Made by a program: the position numbers and the translations under genes
In this document: positions 8,199 through 17,523 of the stretch, piece after piece
How the letters are laid out: every line of letters starts with the position of its first letter
Position numbering within the stretch: position 1 is the first letter of the stretch
Assembly (NCBI RefSeq): GCF_000758625.1
Contig: NZ_CP009283.1
Location: forward strand, 2,367,501-2,431,500
DNA length: 64,000 bases
Direction of reading: 5' to 3'
Origin: Paenibacillus sp. FSL R7-0273
GTDB taxonomy: Bacteria; Bacillota; Bacilli; Paenibacillales; Paenibacillaceae
Notes under the pieces: model-generated
What the model was told of the DNA's origin: nothing
The model's input: only the letters and a program-made list of their open reading frames with translations
Database searches by the model: none

Positions 8199-8702
8199 TC
8201 AGCTGCGCTTAGAAGGATTGACCTCCACCCAGATCTGGAGCACGCCCTCCATAACCAGCATCGTGCGTATGCGCACGGAGTACTCTTTTTCACGGACAAT
8301 GTAGAGCTTGCCATCCAGCAGCAGCCGCGCCAGCTTACTGTCCGTATCGATATCGAACATGCTGCGGCCGCGCATCGGCTCCAGATCCTCGCTCATCCGG
8401 CTGATAATCTCCTTCAGCGTTACCTGGTCAAGCGCATCGGCGCCGTCTTTGGACTTGCTGCCCTCTGTGCGCAGCTTGATCTCCCGGATCACGGTCGAGG
8501 TATTGTTATACTTTTTGAGCGTTTTGATATCTTTGCTATACTGCGCGAGCTGTACCCTCAGATCCTGGTTGTCCAGCCACAGCACATTATAGCCGATATG
8601 AAAAATGGCGTTGTACATGACGGCCCCCGTAATCATCCCCAGCACAAAAACGGCAGAAATCTGTGAAAAACGGCGGAAACGCTGAAAAGGCGGAATCCTC
8701 AT
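8199..8702 (-). CDS. ytrI: YtrI sporulation membrane protein
   Basis: A 167-aa protein with a basic N-terminus, one transmembrane helix (about 15-35), a coiled-coil-like stretch (about 40-70) and a C-terminal alpha/beta region. It matches YtrI, which in B. subtilis is made under sigma-E in the mother cell with YtrH and is required for efficient sporulation. It lies 7 bases after the ytrH stop, so the two form one unit. Confidence 0.85.
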   Translation of the reverse strand: MRIPPFQRFRRFSQISAVFVLGMITGAVMYNAIFHIGYNVLWLDNQDLRVQLAQYSKDIKTLKKYNNTSTVIREIKLRTEGSKSKDGADALDQVTLKEIISRMSEDLEPMRGRSMFDIDTDSKLARLLLDGKLYIVREKEYSVRIRTMLVMEGVLQIWVEVNPSKRS

Positions 8703-8709
8703 AAACTGC

Positions 8710-9033
8710 TCACCCCTTGCCGCATACCCATTTGACCAGCTCGCTGCCCATATGGGCGCCTAAAAAGGCGAATACAAGGTAAAGGATCTGCTTGATCGCC
8801 GGAGACAGATTGCCCCCGATCATATTACTCTCAATCACCCGCATAGGGTCGATGGTGCCTCCGACAGCGGCGGCGAGCGCCCATATCTTTATCCGGTCGG
8901 CAATATCCAGCATCGTCTCTGTCGGCGGCTGCAGCGATACGACTGCACCGATGCCCCCCAGCATGGCGCCGCCCAGCACGATGCCGAAGGCGATGAAGAA
9001 ATCGAGAACGGCTTTGCTCATGAAAATACTCAT
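8710..9033 (-). CDS. ytrH: YtrH sporulation protein
   Basis: A 107-aa membrane protein with glycine-rich hydrophobic segments (IVLGGAMLGGIGAVVSL near residue 15 and a C-terminal helix) typical of YtrH. The start at 9033 follows AAAGGGG by 6 bases; an in-frame extension to 9054 has no ribosome site. It is the first gene of the ytrH-ytrI unit, and a sigma-E-like promoter lies upstream. Divergent from dnaE, as in B. subtilis. Confidence 0.87.
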   Translation of the reverse strand: MSIFMSKAVLDFFIAFGIVLGGAMLGGIGAVVSLQPPTETMLDIADRIKIWALAAAVGGTIDPMRVIESNMIGGNLSPAIKQILYLVFAFLGAHMGSELVKWVCGKG

Positions 9034-9081
9034 ACAAGGCCCCTTTCCGGACAAGTCTGCCTGTCCATATGCACTTAATCC

Positions 9082-9111
9082 ATTCTATGGGCGGCTCCCC
9101 CGGTAATATGA
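9082..9111 (-). promoter_or_regulatory. Sigma-E-like promoter of ytrH-ytrI
   Basis: On the minus strand TCATATT (-35) and CATAGAAT (-10) are 15 bases apart. This fits the known sigma-E pattern (about KMATATT, 14-15 bases, CATACAHT) with one departure in the -10. The position, about 50 bases ahead of ytrH, agrees with the mother-cell role of the family. Confidence 0.55.
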
Positions 9112-9165
9112 TAAAATAGTTACATCTTATGTTTTGATTTAAGTAGTGGAAGGGAAGTGGGGAAC

Positions 9166-12100
9166 ATGAGCCCATTCGTGCATTTGCATGTGCACAGCGA
9201 ATACAGTTTACTGGACGGTGCGGCGCGCATAACGGATCTGGTGCGCCGGGCCGGCGAATACGGCATGAAGTCGCTGGCGCTGACGGATCATGGAGTGATG
9301 TATGGGGCGATCCCCTTTTATAAAGCCTGCACTGCCGCCGGCATCAAGCCGATTATCGGCTGTGAGGCCTATCTGACGGCAGGCTCGCGCCGTGAGCGGG
9401 GCAGCCGTAAGGATCAGCCGATCTATCATCTGATCCTGCTCGCGAAGAATGAAACCGGCTACAGAAACCTGATGAAGCTCGTCTCCATCGGTCATCTGGA
9501 GGGCCAGCACTATAAGCCGCGCATTGATATGGAAGCTCTGGCCGCCCATGCTGAGGGCATCATCTGCCTTAGCGCCTGTCTGGGCGGGGAAGTGCCGCAG
9601 CATCTGCTGCACGGGCGCGACGATGAGGCGCGTAAGGCGGCGCTGCGGTACAAGGAGATTTTTGGCGGAGATTTCTATCTCGAGCTTCAGGATCACGGCA
9701 TTCCGGAGCAAAAAAGAGTCAATCCGCAGCTGATTGCCCTGGCGGCAGAGCTTGATATCCAGCTCGCTGCGACGAATGATGTGCACTATCTGGCCAAGGA
9801 GGATGCCGAGGTTCAGGATGTGCTGATCTGCATCGGGACAGGCAAGACGGTAGACGATGAGGACAGGCTGAAGATCGGTACGGACCAGCTGTTCCTGAAG
9901 AGCGGGGAGCAGATGGCGGCGCTGTTTCCGCATGTGCCGCAGGCGATCGCCAATACGCAGGAGATTGCCGATAAATGCAATCTGGAATTGACGTTCGGGC
10001 AGCATATTCTCCCTGAATATTCCCCTCTGCCGGAAGGGCTGGATGCAGCGGCTTATCTGCGCCGGCTCTGCCGCAGCGGGCTGGAAGCACGCTATGCGGA
10101 CACGCCGCTGTGGGCTTCAGCTGAGCAGAAGGCGGCTGCGGAGCAGCGGCTGGACTACGAGCTTGGTGTCATTGAAAGCATGGGCTTTAGCGATTATTTC
10201 CTGATCGTCTGGGATTTCATTGCCTATTGCCACAAGAACGGCATCGTTACCGGCCCGGGCCGCGGCTCCTCAGCAGGCAGCCTTACCGCATATACCCTGC
10301 GGATTACCGATGTGGACCCGCTTAAATACAATCTGCTGTTTGAGCGTTTCCTGAATCCTGAGCGGATTACGATGCCGGATATTGATATCGACTTCAGCGA
10401 TGAGCGGCGCGATGAGGTTATCGCTTATGTCGTTGAGAAATACGGCAAGGAGCATGTGGCCCAGATCATTACCTTCGGAACAATGGCTGCGCGGGCAGCG
10501 GTCCGCGATGTCGGCCGCGTGCTGAACCTGCCGTACAACGAGGTGGACAAGGCTGCGAAGCTGATTCCGGGGCAGCTGGGAATCAGTATTGCCCGGGCGC
10601 TGGAGGGCAGCCCGGATCTGAAGGCTCTGTATGAGACCAGCCGCAAGACCAGAGAGCTGCTGGATATGGCAATGAAGGTCGAAGGCATGCCGCGCCATGC
10701 GTCTACGCATGCTGCCGGTGTTGTAATTTCCAAAGGCCCGCTGACCGATGCGGTGCCGCTGCAGGCCGGCAATGAGAGCACGGCACTGACGCAGTATTCC
10801 ATGGAGCATCTGGAGAGCGTCGGACTGCTTAAGATGGATTTTCTGGGACTGCGGACGCTGTCGATTATTGAGCGCTGCATGAACTGGATCAGGGAGATGG
10901 AGGGGGCGGCTCCCGATTTCCGCACGATCTCCGATAATGATCCGCTGACCTATGAAATGCTCGGGGCGGGCGAGACGACCGGCGTCTTTCAGCTGGAGTC
11001 TGCAGGCGTCCGCCGTGTGCTGAAGGACCTGAAGCCGTCCGGCTTCGAGGATGTCATCTCGGTGCTGGCGCTGTACCGTCCGGGCCCGATGGAGTTCATC
11101 CCCAAGTTTATCGCCGGCAAGCATGGTGAAATAGCGGTGGATTACCCGCACGCCGACCTGACGCCGATTCTGGCGGATACGTACGGCATTATCGTGTACC
11201 AGGAGCAGATTATGCAGATTGCCTCACTGATGGCCGGCTTCTCGCTCGGTGAAGCTGACCTGCTGCGCCGTGCGGTATCCAAGAAGAAGCGCGAGACGCT
11301 GGATAAAGAGCGCAGCCACTTTGTGCAGGGCAGCCTGCAGCAGGGCTATCAGGAGGCGGATGCTAATGCCGTCTATGATATGATTGTCCGCTTCGCCGAT
11401 TACGGCTTCCCGCGGGCTCATGCCGCCGCTTACGGCGTGCTGGCCTTCCAGACGGCCTATCTGAAGGCGCACTATCCGGTGCAGTTCATGGCATCGATGC
11501 TTACGGCGGTTATGGGCACCCACCGCAAGGTGGCGGAATATGTGCTGGAATGCCGCCGCACCGGCATCGGGGTGCTGCCGCCGGATGTCAACGAGAGCGG
11601 CGTGCTGTTCACTCCGGTTCCCGGCGGAGACAGGAGCAGCGGGCATATCCGCTTCGGGCTGGCCGCCGTGAAAAATGTCGGAACGCTGGCGGTGGAAAAC
11701 ATTATCGCTGTCCGCAAGGAGCGTCCGTTCGACAGTTTGCTCGATTTTTGCCGCCGTGTCGATTTGCGCGTCTGCAATAAGCGTGTGATTGAATCCCTGC
11801 TCCAGGCCGGCGCCTTTGACCGGCTGCCCGGCCACCGGGCCCAGCTGCTGGCCATGCTCGACGAGACCGCGGATGCGGCCGCCAAATGGCGCAAGGAGCG
11901 GGACGAGCTGCAGATCCAGCTGTTCGACGATCTGATTGAAACCCCGAACTGGGAAATCCGCTACCCGGATATTCCGAAGTTCAGTGTCACGCAGCAGCTG
12001 GAGCTGGAGCGTGAGCTGCTCGGGCTGTACCTGTCCGGCCATCCGCTGGACGACAGCGCGGCCCTGCTTGAGGAGCCGGGCATCCAGCGGCTGATGGACC

Positions 12101-12795
12101 TTGGCGAAGCCCCGGATGAGAGCCAGACGGTTACGGCGGGGATGGTCGTCTCCATCAAGGAGATAACGACCAAGGCCGGCAAGGCGATGGCCTTCATCCA
12201 GTGGGAGGACCAGATCGAGCGCTGCGAGGTCGTGCTGTTCCCTGAGGTGTGGAAACGCAGCCGCAGCCTGGTCGAGAAGGGTGCGCTGCTGGCCCTGCGC
12301 GCCAAGGTGCAGCAGGAGGACGAGGGCTTCAAGCTGCTGGCCGAGGAGGTCGCGCCGCTTGGCGCGGACGCTCTCCATGGCCTACTGCAGCGCCGCAGCG
12401 CAGCTGCCTCCCGTCCGTCCGGCGGACGGACGGCCTCTGCAGGAGCACAGCGCAGCGCTCCTGGCCCGCGGGGCGGCGCCGGGGGCACCGGCGCGGCGCG
12501 CACTGCCGCAGGCGGCGCAGCAGCGCCTGCAGCCCCGCCTGCCGCGCCTGCGGGAGCGGCGGGGAGCGGCCAGCGTGTCTTTATCAAGATCACGCAGGCC
12601 GCGGAGAACCCGGCGCTGCTCTCGCGCCTGCAGGCACTGCTGCAGACCCATCCCGGGCCTGCAGCCACGCTGTTGTTCTACGAGCGCGAGCAGCGGGTGC
12701 TCGCGCTCAGCGACAGCTACCGGATCGAGCCTTCGCCGGAGCTGTTCGCAGCGGTTGAAGAGATGCTGGGAGCCGGTACAGTAAGAATAAAATAA
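9166..12795 (+). CDS. dnaE: DNA polymerase III subunit alpha, DnaE
   Basis: A 1,209-aa replicative polymerase of the Gram-positive DnaE type, which extends lagging-strand primers before PolC takes over. The PHP domain opens the protein (HLHVHSEYSLLDGAARI). The catalytic core carries PDIDIDFSD near residues 403-411 and GPGRGSSAGSL before it. A helix-hairpin-helix region and an OB fold (about 990-1060) follow. Between the OB fold and the last 70 residues lies an Ala/Gly/Ser/Arg/Pro low-complexity stretch (about residues 1073-1135) with much higher GC than the rest. The start is the ATG at 9166, 11 bases after GGAAGGG; a GTG three codons upstream has poor spacing. Confidence 0.97.
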   Translation: MSPFVHLHVHSEYSLLDGAARITDLVRRAGEYGMKSLALTDHGVMYGAIPFYKACTAAGIKPIIGCEAYLTAGSRRERGSRKDQPIYHLILLAKNETGYRNLMKLVSIGHLEGQHYKPRIDMEALAAHAEGIICLSACLGGEVPQHLLHGRDDEARKAALRYKEIFGGDFYLELQDHGIPEQKRVNPQLIALAAELDIQLAATNDVHYLAKEDAEVQDVLICIGTGKTVDDEDRLKIGTDQLFLKSGEQMAALFPHVPQAIANTQEIADKCNLELTFGQHILPEYSPLPEGLDAAAYLRRLCRSGLEARYADTPLWASAEQKAAAEQRLDYELGVIESMGFSDYFLIVWDFIAYCHKNGIVTGPGRGSSAGSLTAYTLRITDVDPLKYNLLFERFLNPERITMPDIDIDFSDERRDEVIAYVVEKYGKEHVAQIITFGTMAARAAVRDVGRVLNLPYNEVDKAAKLIPGQLGISIARALEGSPDLKALYETSRKTRELLDMAMKVEGMPRHASTHAAGVVISKGPLTDAVPLQAGNESTALTQYSMEHLESVGLLKMDFLGLRTLSIIERCMNWIREMEGAAPDFRTISDNDPLTYEMLGAGETTGVFQLESAGVRRVLKDLKPSGFEDVISVLALYRPGPMEFIPKFIAGKHGEIAVDYPHADLTPILADTYGIIVYQEQIMQIASLMAGFSLGEADLLRRAVSKKKRETLDKERSHFVQGSLQQGYQEADANAVYDMIVRFADYGFPRAHAAAYGVLAFQTAYLKAHYPVQFMASMLTAVMGTHRKVAEYVLECRRTGIGVLPPDVNESGVLFTPVPGGDRSSGHIRFGLAAVKNVGTLAVENIIAVRKERPFDSLLDFCRRVDLRVCNKRVIESLLQAGAFDRLPGHRAQLLAMLDETADAAAKWRKERDELQIQLFDDLIETPNWEIRYPDIPKFSVTQQLELERELLGLYLSGHPLDDSAALLEEPGIQRLMDLGEAPDESQTVTAGMVVSIKEITTKAGKAMAFIQWEDQIERCEVVLFPEVWKRSRSLVEKGALLALRAKVQQEDEGFKLLAEEVAPLGADALHGLLQRRSAAASRPSGGRTASAGAQRSAPGPRGGAGGTGAARTAAGGAAAPAAPPAAPAGAAGSGQRVFIKITQAAENPALLSRLQALLQTHPGPAATLLFYEREQRVLALSDSYRIEPSPELFAAVEEMLGAGTVRIK

Positions 12796-12869
12796 GAACA
12801 TTTTCGCCCTTTTCCGCATACATTAGGAAACCACAGGGAGCGGTCCCGTGCGGAAAGGGGAATGACAAC

Positions 12870-13370
12870 ATGTCCTATCAAATGGCAACAGAGCTGCTGG
12901 AACGCAGGGGCGTTACACTGGAGTCTATCGCTGACATCGTATATATTTTACAATCCAAGTATTATCAGAATTTAACGGAGGAAGAATGCCTGTCCAGCGT
13001 GAAGTCGGTGCTCGGCAAAAGAGAGGTCCAGTACACGCTGATGACAGGTGTCGCCCTCGATGAGCTGGCGGAGAAGGGGGCGCTTCCCCAGCCGCTGCAG
13101 GCGGTGATGGAGGCAGATGAATCGCTCTACGGGGCGGATGAGACGCTTGCGCTCGGCATTACGGGCGTATACGGCATGATCGGGCTGACCAGCTTCGGCT
13201 ATCTGGACAAAGTGAAGCTCGGGGTGATCGGGACACTGAATGATGAGCCCGGCAGAATCCATGTGTTTCTGGATGATCTGGTGGCCGGCATTGCCGCAGC
13301 CGCTTCGGCCCGGATTGCCCACCGCCACGAAGGAGCGAAGGTGTATCCCCATGTCAGCGGTACGCCATAA
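12870..13370 (+). CDS. yutG: YutG-type phosphatidylglycerophosphatase A-like protein
   Basis: A 166-aa soluble member of the PgpA/YutG family. Marks include the N-terminal LLERRGVTLESIADIVY block, the KREVQYTLMTGVALDELAE motif with conserved charged residues, a central GVYGMIGLTSFGYLDK stretch and the acidic HVFLDDLVAGIAAAA segment. E. coli PgpA dephosphorylates phosphatidylglycerophosphate; the Firmicute homologues are annotated the same way, though the B. subtilis protein is less well tested. ATG follows AAAGGGG by about 9 bases. It stands between dnaE and the acc genes. Confidence 0.82.
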   Translation: MSYQMATELLERRGVTLESIADIVYILQSKYYQNLTEEECLSSVKSVLGKREVQYTLMTGVALDELAEKGALPQPLQAVMEADESLYGADETLALGITGVYGMIGLTSFGYLDKVKLGVIGTLNDEPGRIHVFLDDLVAGIAAAASARIAHRHEGAKVYPHVSGTP

Positions 13371-13518
13371 ATGAGCGCCTGTTAGCTGATGAATGCGGCC
13401 TCCTGGTCCCGTCTCCTCCGTTTTGCTCCTGTTGCGGGAAAAAAGAAAACTGTGTTATCATGATTCCATTATACGCGGGATACGGCTGGGAATTGAGATT
13501 AGGGAGGCCTTGCAGGGC

Positions 13519-13707
13519 ATGTGGACGGTAATTTATATAGCTCCAACCGCCAAAGTGGCGGATATGATTCAGAGCAAGCTGACGGAAGAAGGGTTTCTGG
13601 TCAAGTGCCGTCCGATCAATATGTCCAAGCAGCAGTTTGAAATTCTGGTTCCTTCAGGCGAGCTTGAGGAAGTGCAGGAAGCCCTGAATCTGATTTTGCA
13701 TCCCTAA
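13519..13707 (+). CDS. Small conserved protein of 62 aa, unknown function
   Basis: A short protein with a beta-alpha-beta-beta-alpha-beta pattern (VIYIAPTAKVADMIQSKL, then VKCRPINM and FEILVPSGELEEVQEAL). It resembles small two-strand domains that read a sequence of substrate-like contacts, such as DUF2007-type proteins, but I cannot place it firmly. The start at 13519 follows AGGGAGG by 11 bases; the longer upstream frame is not supported. Its conserved setting, between dnaE and accD, suggests it is a real gene. Confidence 0.7.
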   Translation: MWTVIYIAPTAKVADMIQSKLTEEGFLVKCRPINMSKQQFEILVPSGELEEVQEALNLILHP

Positions 13708-13784
13708 TTAAATAAGTATAAGTGCGGTAGTAACAGCGGCAAGCTGCTGAAATGCGCAAATAAACGGCTGAAGAGGTGCGACCC

Positions 13785-14678
13785 TTGTTCAAAGATTTAT
13801 TTCAGAAAAAACGGAAGTACGCGACTATTCCTTCAGAACGTCTGGAGCGGAGCGGCGGACCGGCGGAAGGCGAACGCCCGAAACGGGAAATCCCCGAAGG
13901 GCTGATGAACAAATGCAGTAAATGCGGTACGATCCAGTACAGCAAGGAGCTGGAGAAGAATCTTAAGGTATGTCCGGCCTGCGGCCATCATATGCGGCTG
14001 AACGCGCTGGAGCGGATTGCGATGACCCTCGATCCCGAAGGCTTCATTGAATTTGACAGCGAGATGTCGTCAGTGGACCCGCTGCAGTTCCCGGGCTATG
14101 CCTCGAAGCTTGAGCAGCAGCGCTCCAAAACCGGACAAGTTGAGGCGGTAATTACCGGCCAGGGCACCATCGGCGGCCATTCCGTCATTGTTGCGGTAAT
14201 GAATTTTGAATTTTTCTCAGGCAGCATGGGCTCCGTAGTCGGAGAGAAGATTACCCGTGCAGTGGAAGAGGCGACGGAGAAGAAGCTCCCGCTGCTGATT
14301 TTCTCAACCTCTGGCGGAGCGCGGATGCAGGAAAGCATTCTCAGTCTCATGCAGATGGCCAAGACAAGTGCGGCTCTGGCCCGCTTTGGCGAGTCCGGGG
14401 GACTCTATATTTCAGTCATTACCGATCCAACAACCGGCGGTGTATCCGCTAGCTTTGCGAGCCTTGGCGATATCATTATTGCCGAGCCCGGAGCCGTGTT
14501 CGGCTTTGCCGGCAGAATTGTCATTGAACAGACCATCCGCCAGAAGCTGCCGGAGGATTTCCAGACGGCGGAGTTTAATCTCCAGCACGGCCAGCTTGAT
14601 CTGGTGGTGCACCGTAAGGAAATGCGGTCTACGCTGACCAGACTGCTTGATTTGCATGATGTGAAAGGGGGATTTTAG
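13785..14678 (+). CDS. accD: Acetyl-CoA carboxylase carboxyltransferase subunit beta
   Basis: A 297-aa AccD subunit, which with AccA moves the carboxyl group from carboxybiotin-BCCP to acetyl-CoA to make malonyl-CoA, the first step of fatty-acid synthesis. It has the N-terminal four-cysteine zinc finger (CSKC near residue 44 and CPAC 20 residues on) and the crotonase-type core with [18 protein letters not shown]. The start is taken at a TTG (13785; [12 protein letters not shown]) because AAGAGGTG lies about 7 bases before it and the N-terminus then matches the usual AccD start. A GTG at 13776 lies inside that site. accA starts 1 base after its stop. Confidence 0.95.
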   Translation: MFKDLFQKKRKYATIPSERLERSGGPAEGERPKREIPEGLMNKCSKCGTIQYSKELEKNLKVCPACGHHMRLNALERIAMTLDPEGFIEFDSEMSSVDPLQFPGYASKLEQQRSKTGQVEAVITGQGTIGGHSVIVAVMNFEFFSGSMGSVVGEKITRAVEEATEKKLPLLIFSTSGGARMQESILSLMQMAKTSAALARFGESGGLYISVITDPTTGGVSASFASLGDIIIAEPGAVFGFAGRIVIEQTIRQKLPEDFQTAEFNLQHGQLDLVVHRKEMRSTLTRLLDLHDVKGGF

Positions 14679-14679
14679 G

Positions 14680-15681
14680 TTGGCGGGAGAGTTGCCTTTT
14701 GAAATGCCTCTGGTAGAAATGCGCAAGAAAATCGCCGAGCTGAAGCAGTTCGGTGAAGAAAAGGGCATAGATTTTACAGATGAGATTTTTCGGCTTGAGG
14801 AACGTTACCGCGTTATGGCGGATGAAATTTACAGCAACATATCGGCTCCCCAAAAGATGCATCTCGCCCGGCATCACGGACGTCCGACCTCGCTTGACCT
14901 GATCGGGCTGATTTTTACTGATTTCGTGGAGCTGCACGGTGACCGCCAGTTTGGCGATGATCTGGCGGTTGTCGCGGGGATTGCCAAGCTTAATAACCGG
15001 CCTGTTACAGTAGTCGGACAGCAGCGGGGCAAGGATACGAAGGACAACATCCAGCGCTTTTTCGGCAGCGCGCATCCGGAAGGCTTCCGCAAGGCGTTGC
15101 GGCTGATGAAGCAGGCGGAGAAATTCCGCCGCCCTATTATCACTTTTATTGATACTAAGGGGGCTTATCCCGGCAATACAGCGGAGGAGCGCGGGCAGTC
15201 TGAAGCGATTGCGCGCAATCTTTACGAGATGTCCCAGCTGGCTGTGCCGGTCATCTGTGTCGTCATCGGCGAAGGCGGAAGCGGCGGGGCGCTGGCTCTT
15301 GCCGTGGGCAACCGTGTGCTGATGCTGGAGCATGCCATCTATTCGGCGATCTCGCCGAACGGTGCCGCCTCCATTCTTTGGAAGGATGCCTCCAAGGCGG
15401 AGCAGGCAGCCGAAGCGATGAAGATCACGGCTGCAGATTTGCTTGGAATGGAGGTCATCGAGGAGATTGTCCCTGAACCGAGAGGCGGCGCACATCATGA
15501 CTATGAGACAGCCGCAGCCAATATCAAGGAAGCCTTATGGCGCCATTTGGAGGAACTGTCCAGTCTGGATGCTGCCGAACTCAAGGAGGACCGCTACCGT
15601 AAATTCCGCAAAATCGGTGAATTTGCCGAAGGCGGCCAAGAGTCTGAGGCACCGGAGGAAGAAGTGCAGAGCGTGGAGTAG
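14680..15681 (+). CDS. accA: Acetyl-CoA carboxylase carboxyltransferase subunit alpha
   Basis: A 333-aa AccA subunit, partner of AccD in the carboxyltransferase. The characteristic blocks are present: [53 protein letters not shown] and [17 protein letters not shown], which forms the oxyanion hole. TTG start, 1 base after accD, with AAAGGGGG about 8 bases upstream, so the two are translationally linked. The tail after residue 310 is acidic and variable. Confidence 0.95.
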   Translation: MAGELPFEMPLVEMRKKIAELKQFGEEKGIDFTDEIFRLEERYRVMADEIYSNISAPQKMHLARHHGRPTSLDLIGLIFTDFVELHGDRQFGDDLAVVAGIAKLNNRPVTVVGQQRGKDTKDNIQRFFGSAHPEGFRKALRLMKQAEKFRRPIITFIDTKGAYPGNTAEERGQSEAIARNLYEMSQLAVPVICVVIGEGGSGGALALAVGNRVLMLEHAIYSAISPNGAASILWKDASKAEQAAEAMKITAADLLGMEVIEEIVPEPRGGAHHDYETAAANIKEALWRHLEELSSLDAAELKEDRYRKFRKIGEFAEGGQESEAPEEEVQSVE

Positions 15682-15771
15682 CCTGGCTGCTTCATTTGCA
15701 CTTTTACACATATGCAAGGCTTTTCCGGTTCAGAGCTGCAGAAGACCGGAGTATACATTAATTTCCACCGG

Positions 15772-15806
15772 AATCACCCTGCGCTGCCTGCAGGGTGATT
15801 TTTATT
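15772..15806 (+). terminator. Terminator of accD-accA
   Basis: A perfect 11-bp stem, AATCACCCTGC and GCAGGGTGATT, is followed by a T-rich run. It separates accA from pyk. Confidence 0.85.
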
Positions 15807-15862
15807 TTCGTGACAGATTGCGTAAATTCGACGTAAAATTACACGGAAAAGACGCTGGAACA

Positions 15863-15891
15863 TTGATTTTGTGTCCAAGTTGCAGTAATAT
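15863..15891 (+). promoter_or_regulatory. Promoter of pyk
   Basis: TTGATT and TAATAT are spaced by 17 bases, about 120 bases before the pyk start. The transcript would carry a leader of roughly 110 bases. I see no clear regulator site in it. Confidence 0.55.
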
Positions 15892-16011
15892 TCATTAGGG
15901 CGCAGTAAAAGGTGCATGTGACATAGTTCCTATACAAACATTAAGCCTTATAGTAGATTTTGTAGTTGGAAAAAGTGAGACAGAGAGAACGAAAAAACGG
16001 AGGAAAACCTA

Positions 16012-17436
16012 ATGCGGAAAAGTAAAATTGTATGTACGATCGGACCTGCAAGTGAATCGTTGGAGAACATCAAAAAATTGATTTTGGCTGGTATGAATGT
16101 AGCCCGTCTGAACTTCTCCCACGGCGATTTTGAAGAGCACGGCAACCGGATCAAAACGATCCGTCAGGCTTCCCAGGAGCTGGGCAAGACCGTTGCTATC
16201 CTGCTTGACACCAAAGGACCAGAAATTCGTACAGGCAAGCTGGAAGTAGAACCGATTGAACTGGTGCAGGACGAGTACCTGACATTGACTACGGAAGAAA
16301 TCCTTGGCGATCAGAACCGTATCTCTATCACTTACAGCGACCTTCCTAACGACGTTTCGGTTGGATCAACAATCCTGATCGATGACGGTCTTATCGGACT
16401 TACAGTTGTAGACATTCAAGGCACTGAAATCAAGACCCGTATTGTTAACGGCGGTACAATCAAGAGCAAAAAAGGCGTTAACGTACCGGGAGTTTCCATC
16501 TCCCTGCCGGGTATTACGGAAAAAGACACCAACGATATCGTTTTTGGGATCGGACAGGACATCGATTTTATCGCCGCTTCCTTCGTTCGCAAAGCCAGCG
16601 ACGTTCTGGAAATCCGTGCACTGCTTGAGAAGCACAACGCTTCCCACATCCAAATCATCTCCAAGATCGAGAACCAGGAAGGCGTCGACAACCTTGATGA
16701 AATCCTGGCAGTATCTGACGGTCTGATGGTTGCCCGCGGTGACCTCGGCGTAGAAATTCCTGCTGAAGATGTGCCTCTGGCCCAGAAGCTGATGATCAAA
16801 AAATGTAACATTGCCGGCAAGCCTGTAATCACAGCTACCCAAATGCTGGATTCCATGCAGCGCAACCCGCGTCCTACCCGCGCTGAAGCGAGTGACGTAG
16901 CTAACGCTATCTTCGACGGTACTGATGCAATCATGCTGTCCGGTGAAACAGCTGCCGGGAAATATCCGGTAGAATCCGTACTAACAATGTCCCGCATTGC
17001 TGAAAAAGCGGAATCTGCACTGAACCACCGTGAAATCTTCATGAAGCAGCAGATCGCGCAGGAAACAACAGTAACTGAAGCAATCAGCCAATCCGTAGCG
17101 ATTTCCGCTCTGGACCTGAACGCTAAAGCGATTCTTTCTTCAACTGTAACAGGCCACACAGCACGCGTGGTTTCCAAATACCGTCCTAAATCCCAGATCA
17201 TTGCCGTTACGACTCAGGAAAGAACTATGCGTCAGCTGGCACTTGTATGGGGTGTTACTCCGGTATTCGGCAAAGAAGCTACTTCGACTGACGAACTGCT
17301 GGCTACTGCACTGCAAGGCGGTAAAGCCTCCGGTCTGGTAAAAGCAGGCGATCTCGTTGTGATCACTGCCGGTATCCCTCTGGGACGTTCCGGTTCCACT
17401 AACCTCGTAAAAGTGGACACGATTCCTGCCGACTAA
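16012..17436 (+). CDS. pyk: Pyruvate kinase (short form)
   Basis: A 474-aa pyruvate kinase converting PEP and ADP to pyruvate and ATP. The N-terminal [10 protein letters not shown], the [11 protein letters not shown] block, [14 protein letters not shown] and the [20 protein letters not shown] segment with the GETAAGKYP loop are all present. It ends after the effector-binding C domain and lacks the extra PEP-utiliser-like domain of about 110 residues that gives B. subtilis and Geobacillus enzymes their 585-aa length. Codon use is strongly biased toward few codons, as in highly expressed genes. The start has CGGAGG about 8 bases upstream. pfkA, which precedes pyk in B. subtilis, is absent between accA and pyk. 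Confidence 0.97.
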   Translation: MRKSKIVCTIGPASESLENIKKLILAGMNVARLNFSHGDFEEHGNRIKTIRQASQELGKTVAILLDTKGPEIRTGKLEVEPIELVQDEYLTLTTEEILGDQNRISITYSDLPNDVSVGSTILIDDGLIGLTVVDIQGTEIKTRIVNGGTIKSKKGVNVPGVSISLPGITEKDTNDIVFGIGQDIDFIAASFVRKASDVLEIRALLEKHNASHIQIISKIENQEGVDNLDEILAVSDGLMVARGDLGVEIPAEDVPLAQKLMIKKCNIAGKPVITATQMLDSMQRNPRPTRAEASDVANAIFDGTDAIMLSGETAAGKYPVESVLTMSRIAEKAESALNHREIFMKQQIAQETTVTEAISQSVAISALDLNAKAILSSTVTGHTARVVSKYRPKSQIIAVTTQERTMRQLALVWGVTPVFGKEATSTDELLATALQGGKASGLVKAGDLVVITAGIPLGRSGSTNLVKVDTIPAD

Positions 17437-17473
17437 GACAGGCTTCGTTTCCTCAAACAGAATATAGCTATGA

Positions 17474-17511
17474 GCAAAAAGCAATGGTGTAATCCGCCAT
17501 TGCTTTTTTGC
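17474..17511 (+). terminator. Terminator of pyk
   Basis: AAAAAGCAATGG and CCATTGCTTTTTT form a perfect stem with a T tail; the A-rich 5' arm allows it to act in both directions, and the convergent peptidase gene ends just beyond. Confidence 0.85.
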
Positions 17512-17523
17512 TTGATCTCAGGG

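Noticed and set aside
10270..11151. 293-aa minus-strand ORF inside dnaE
   Set aside because: Shadow of a GC-rich coding strand; no start signal or known domain.
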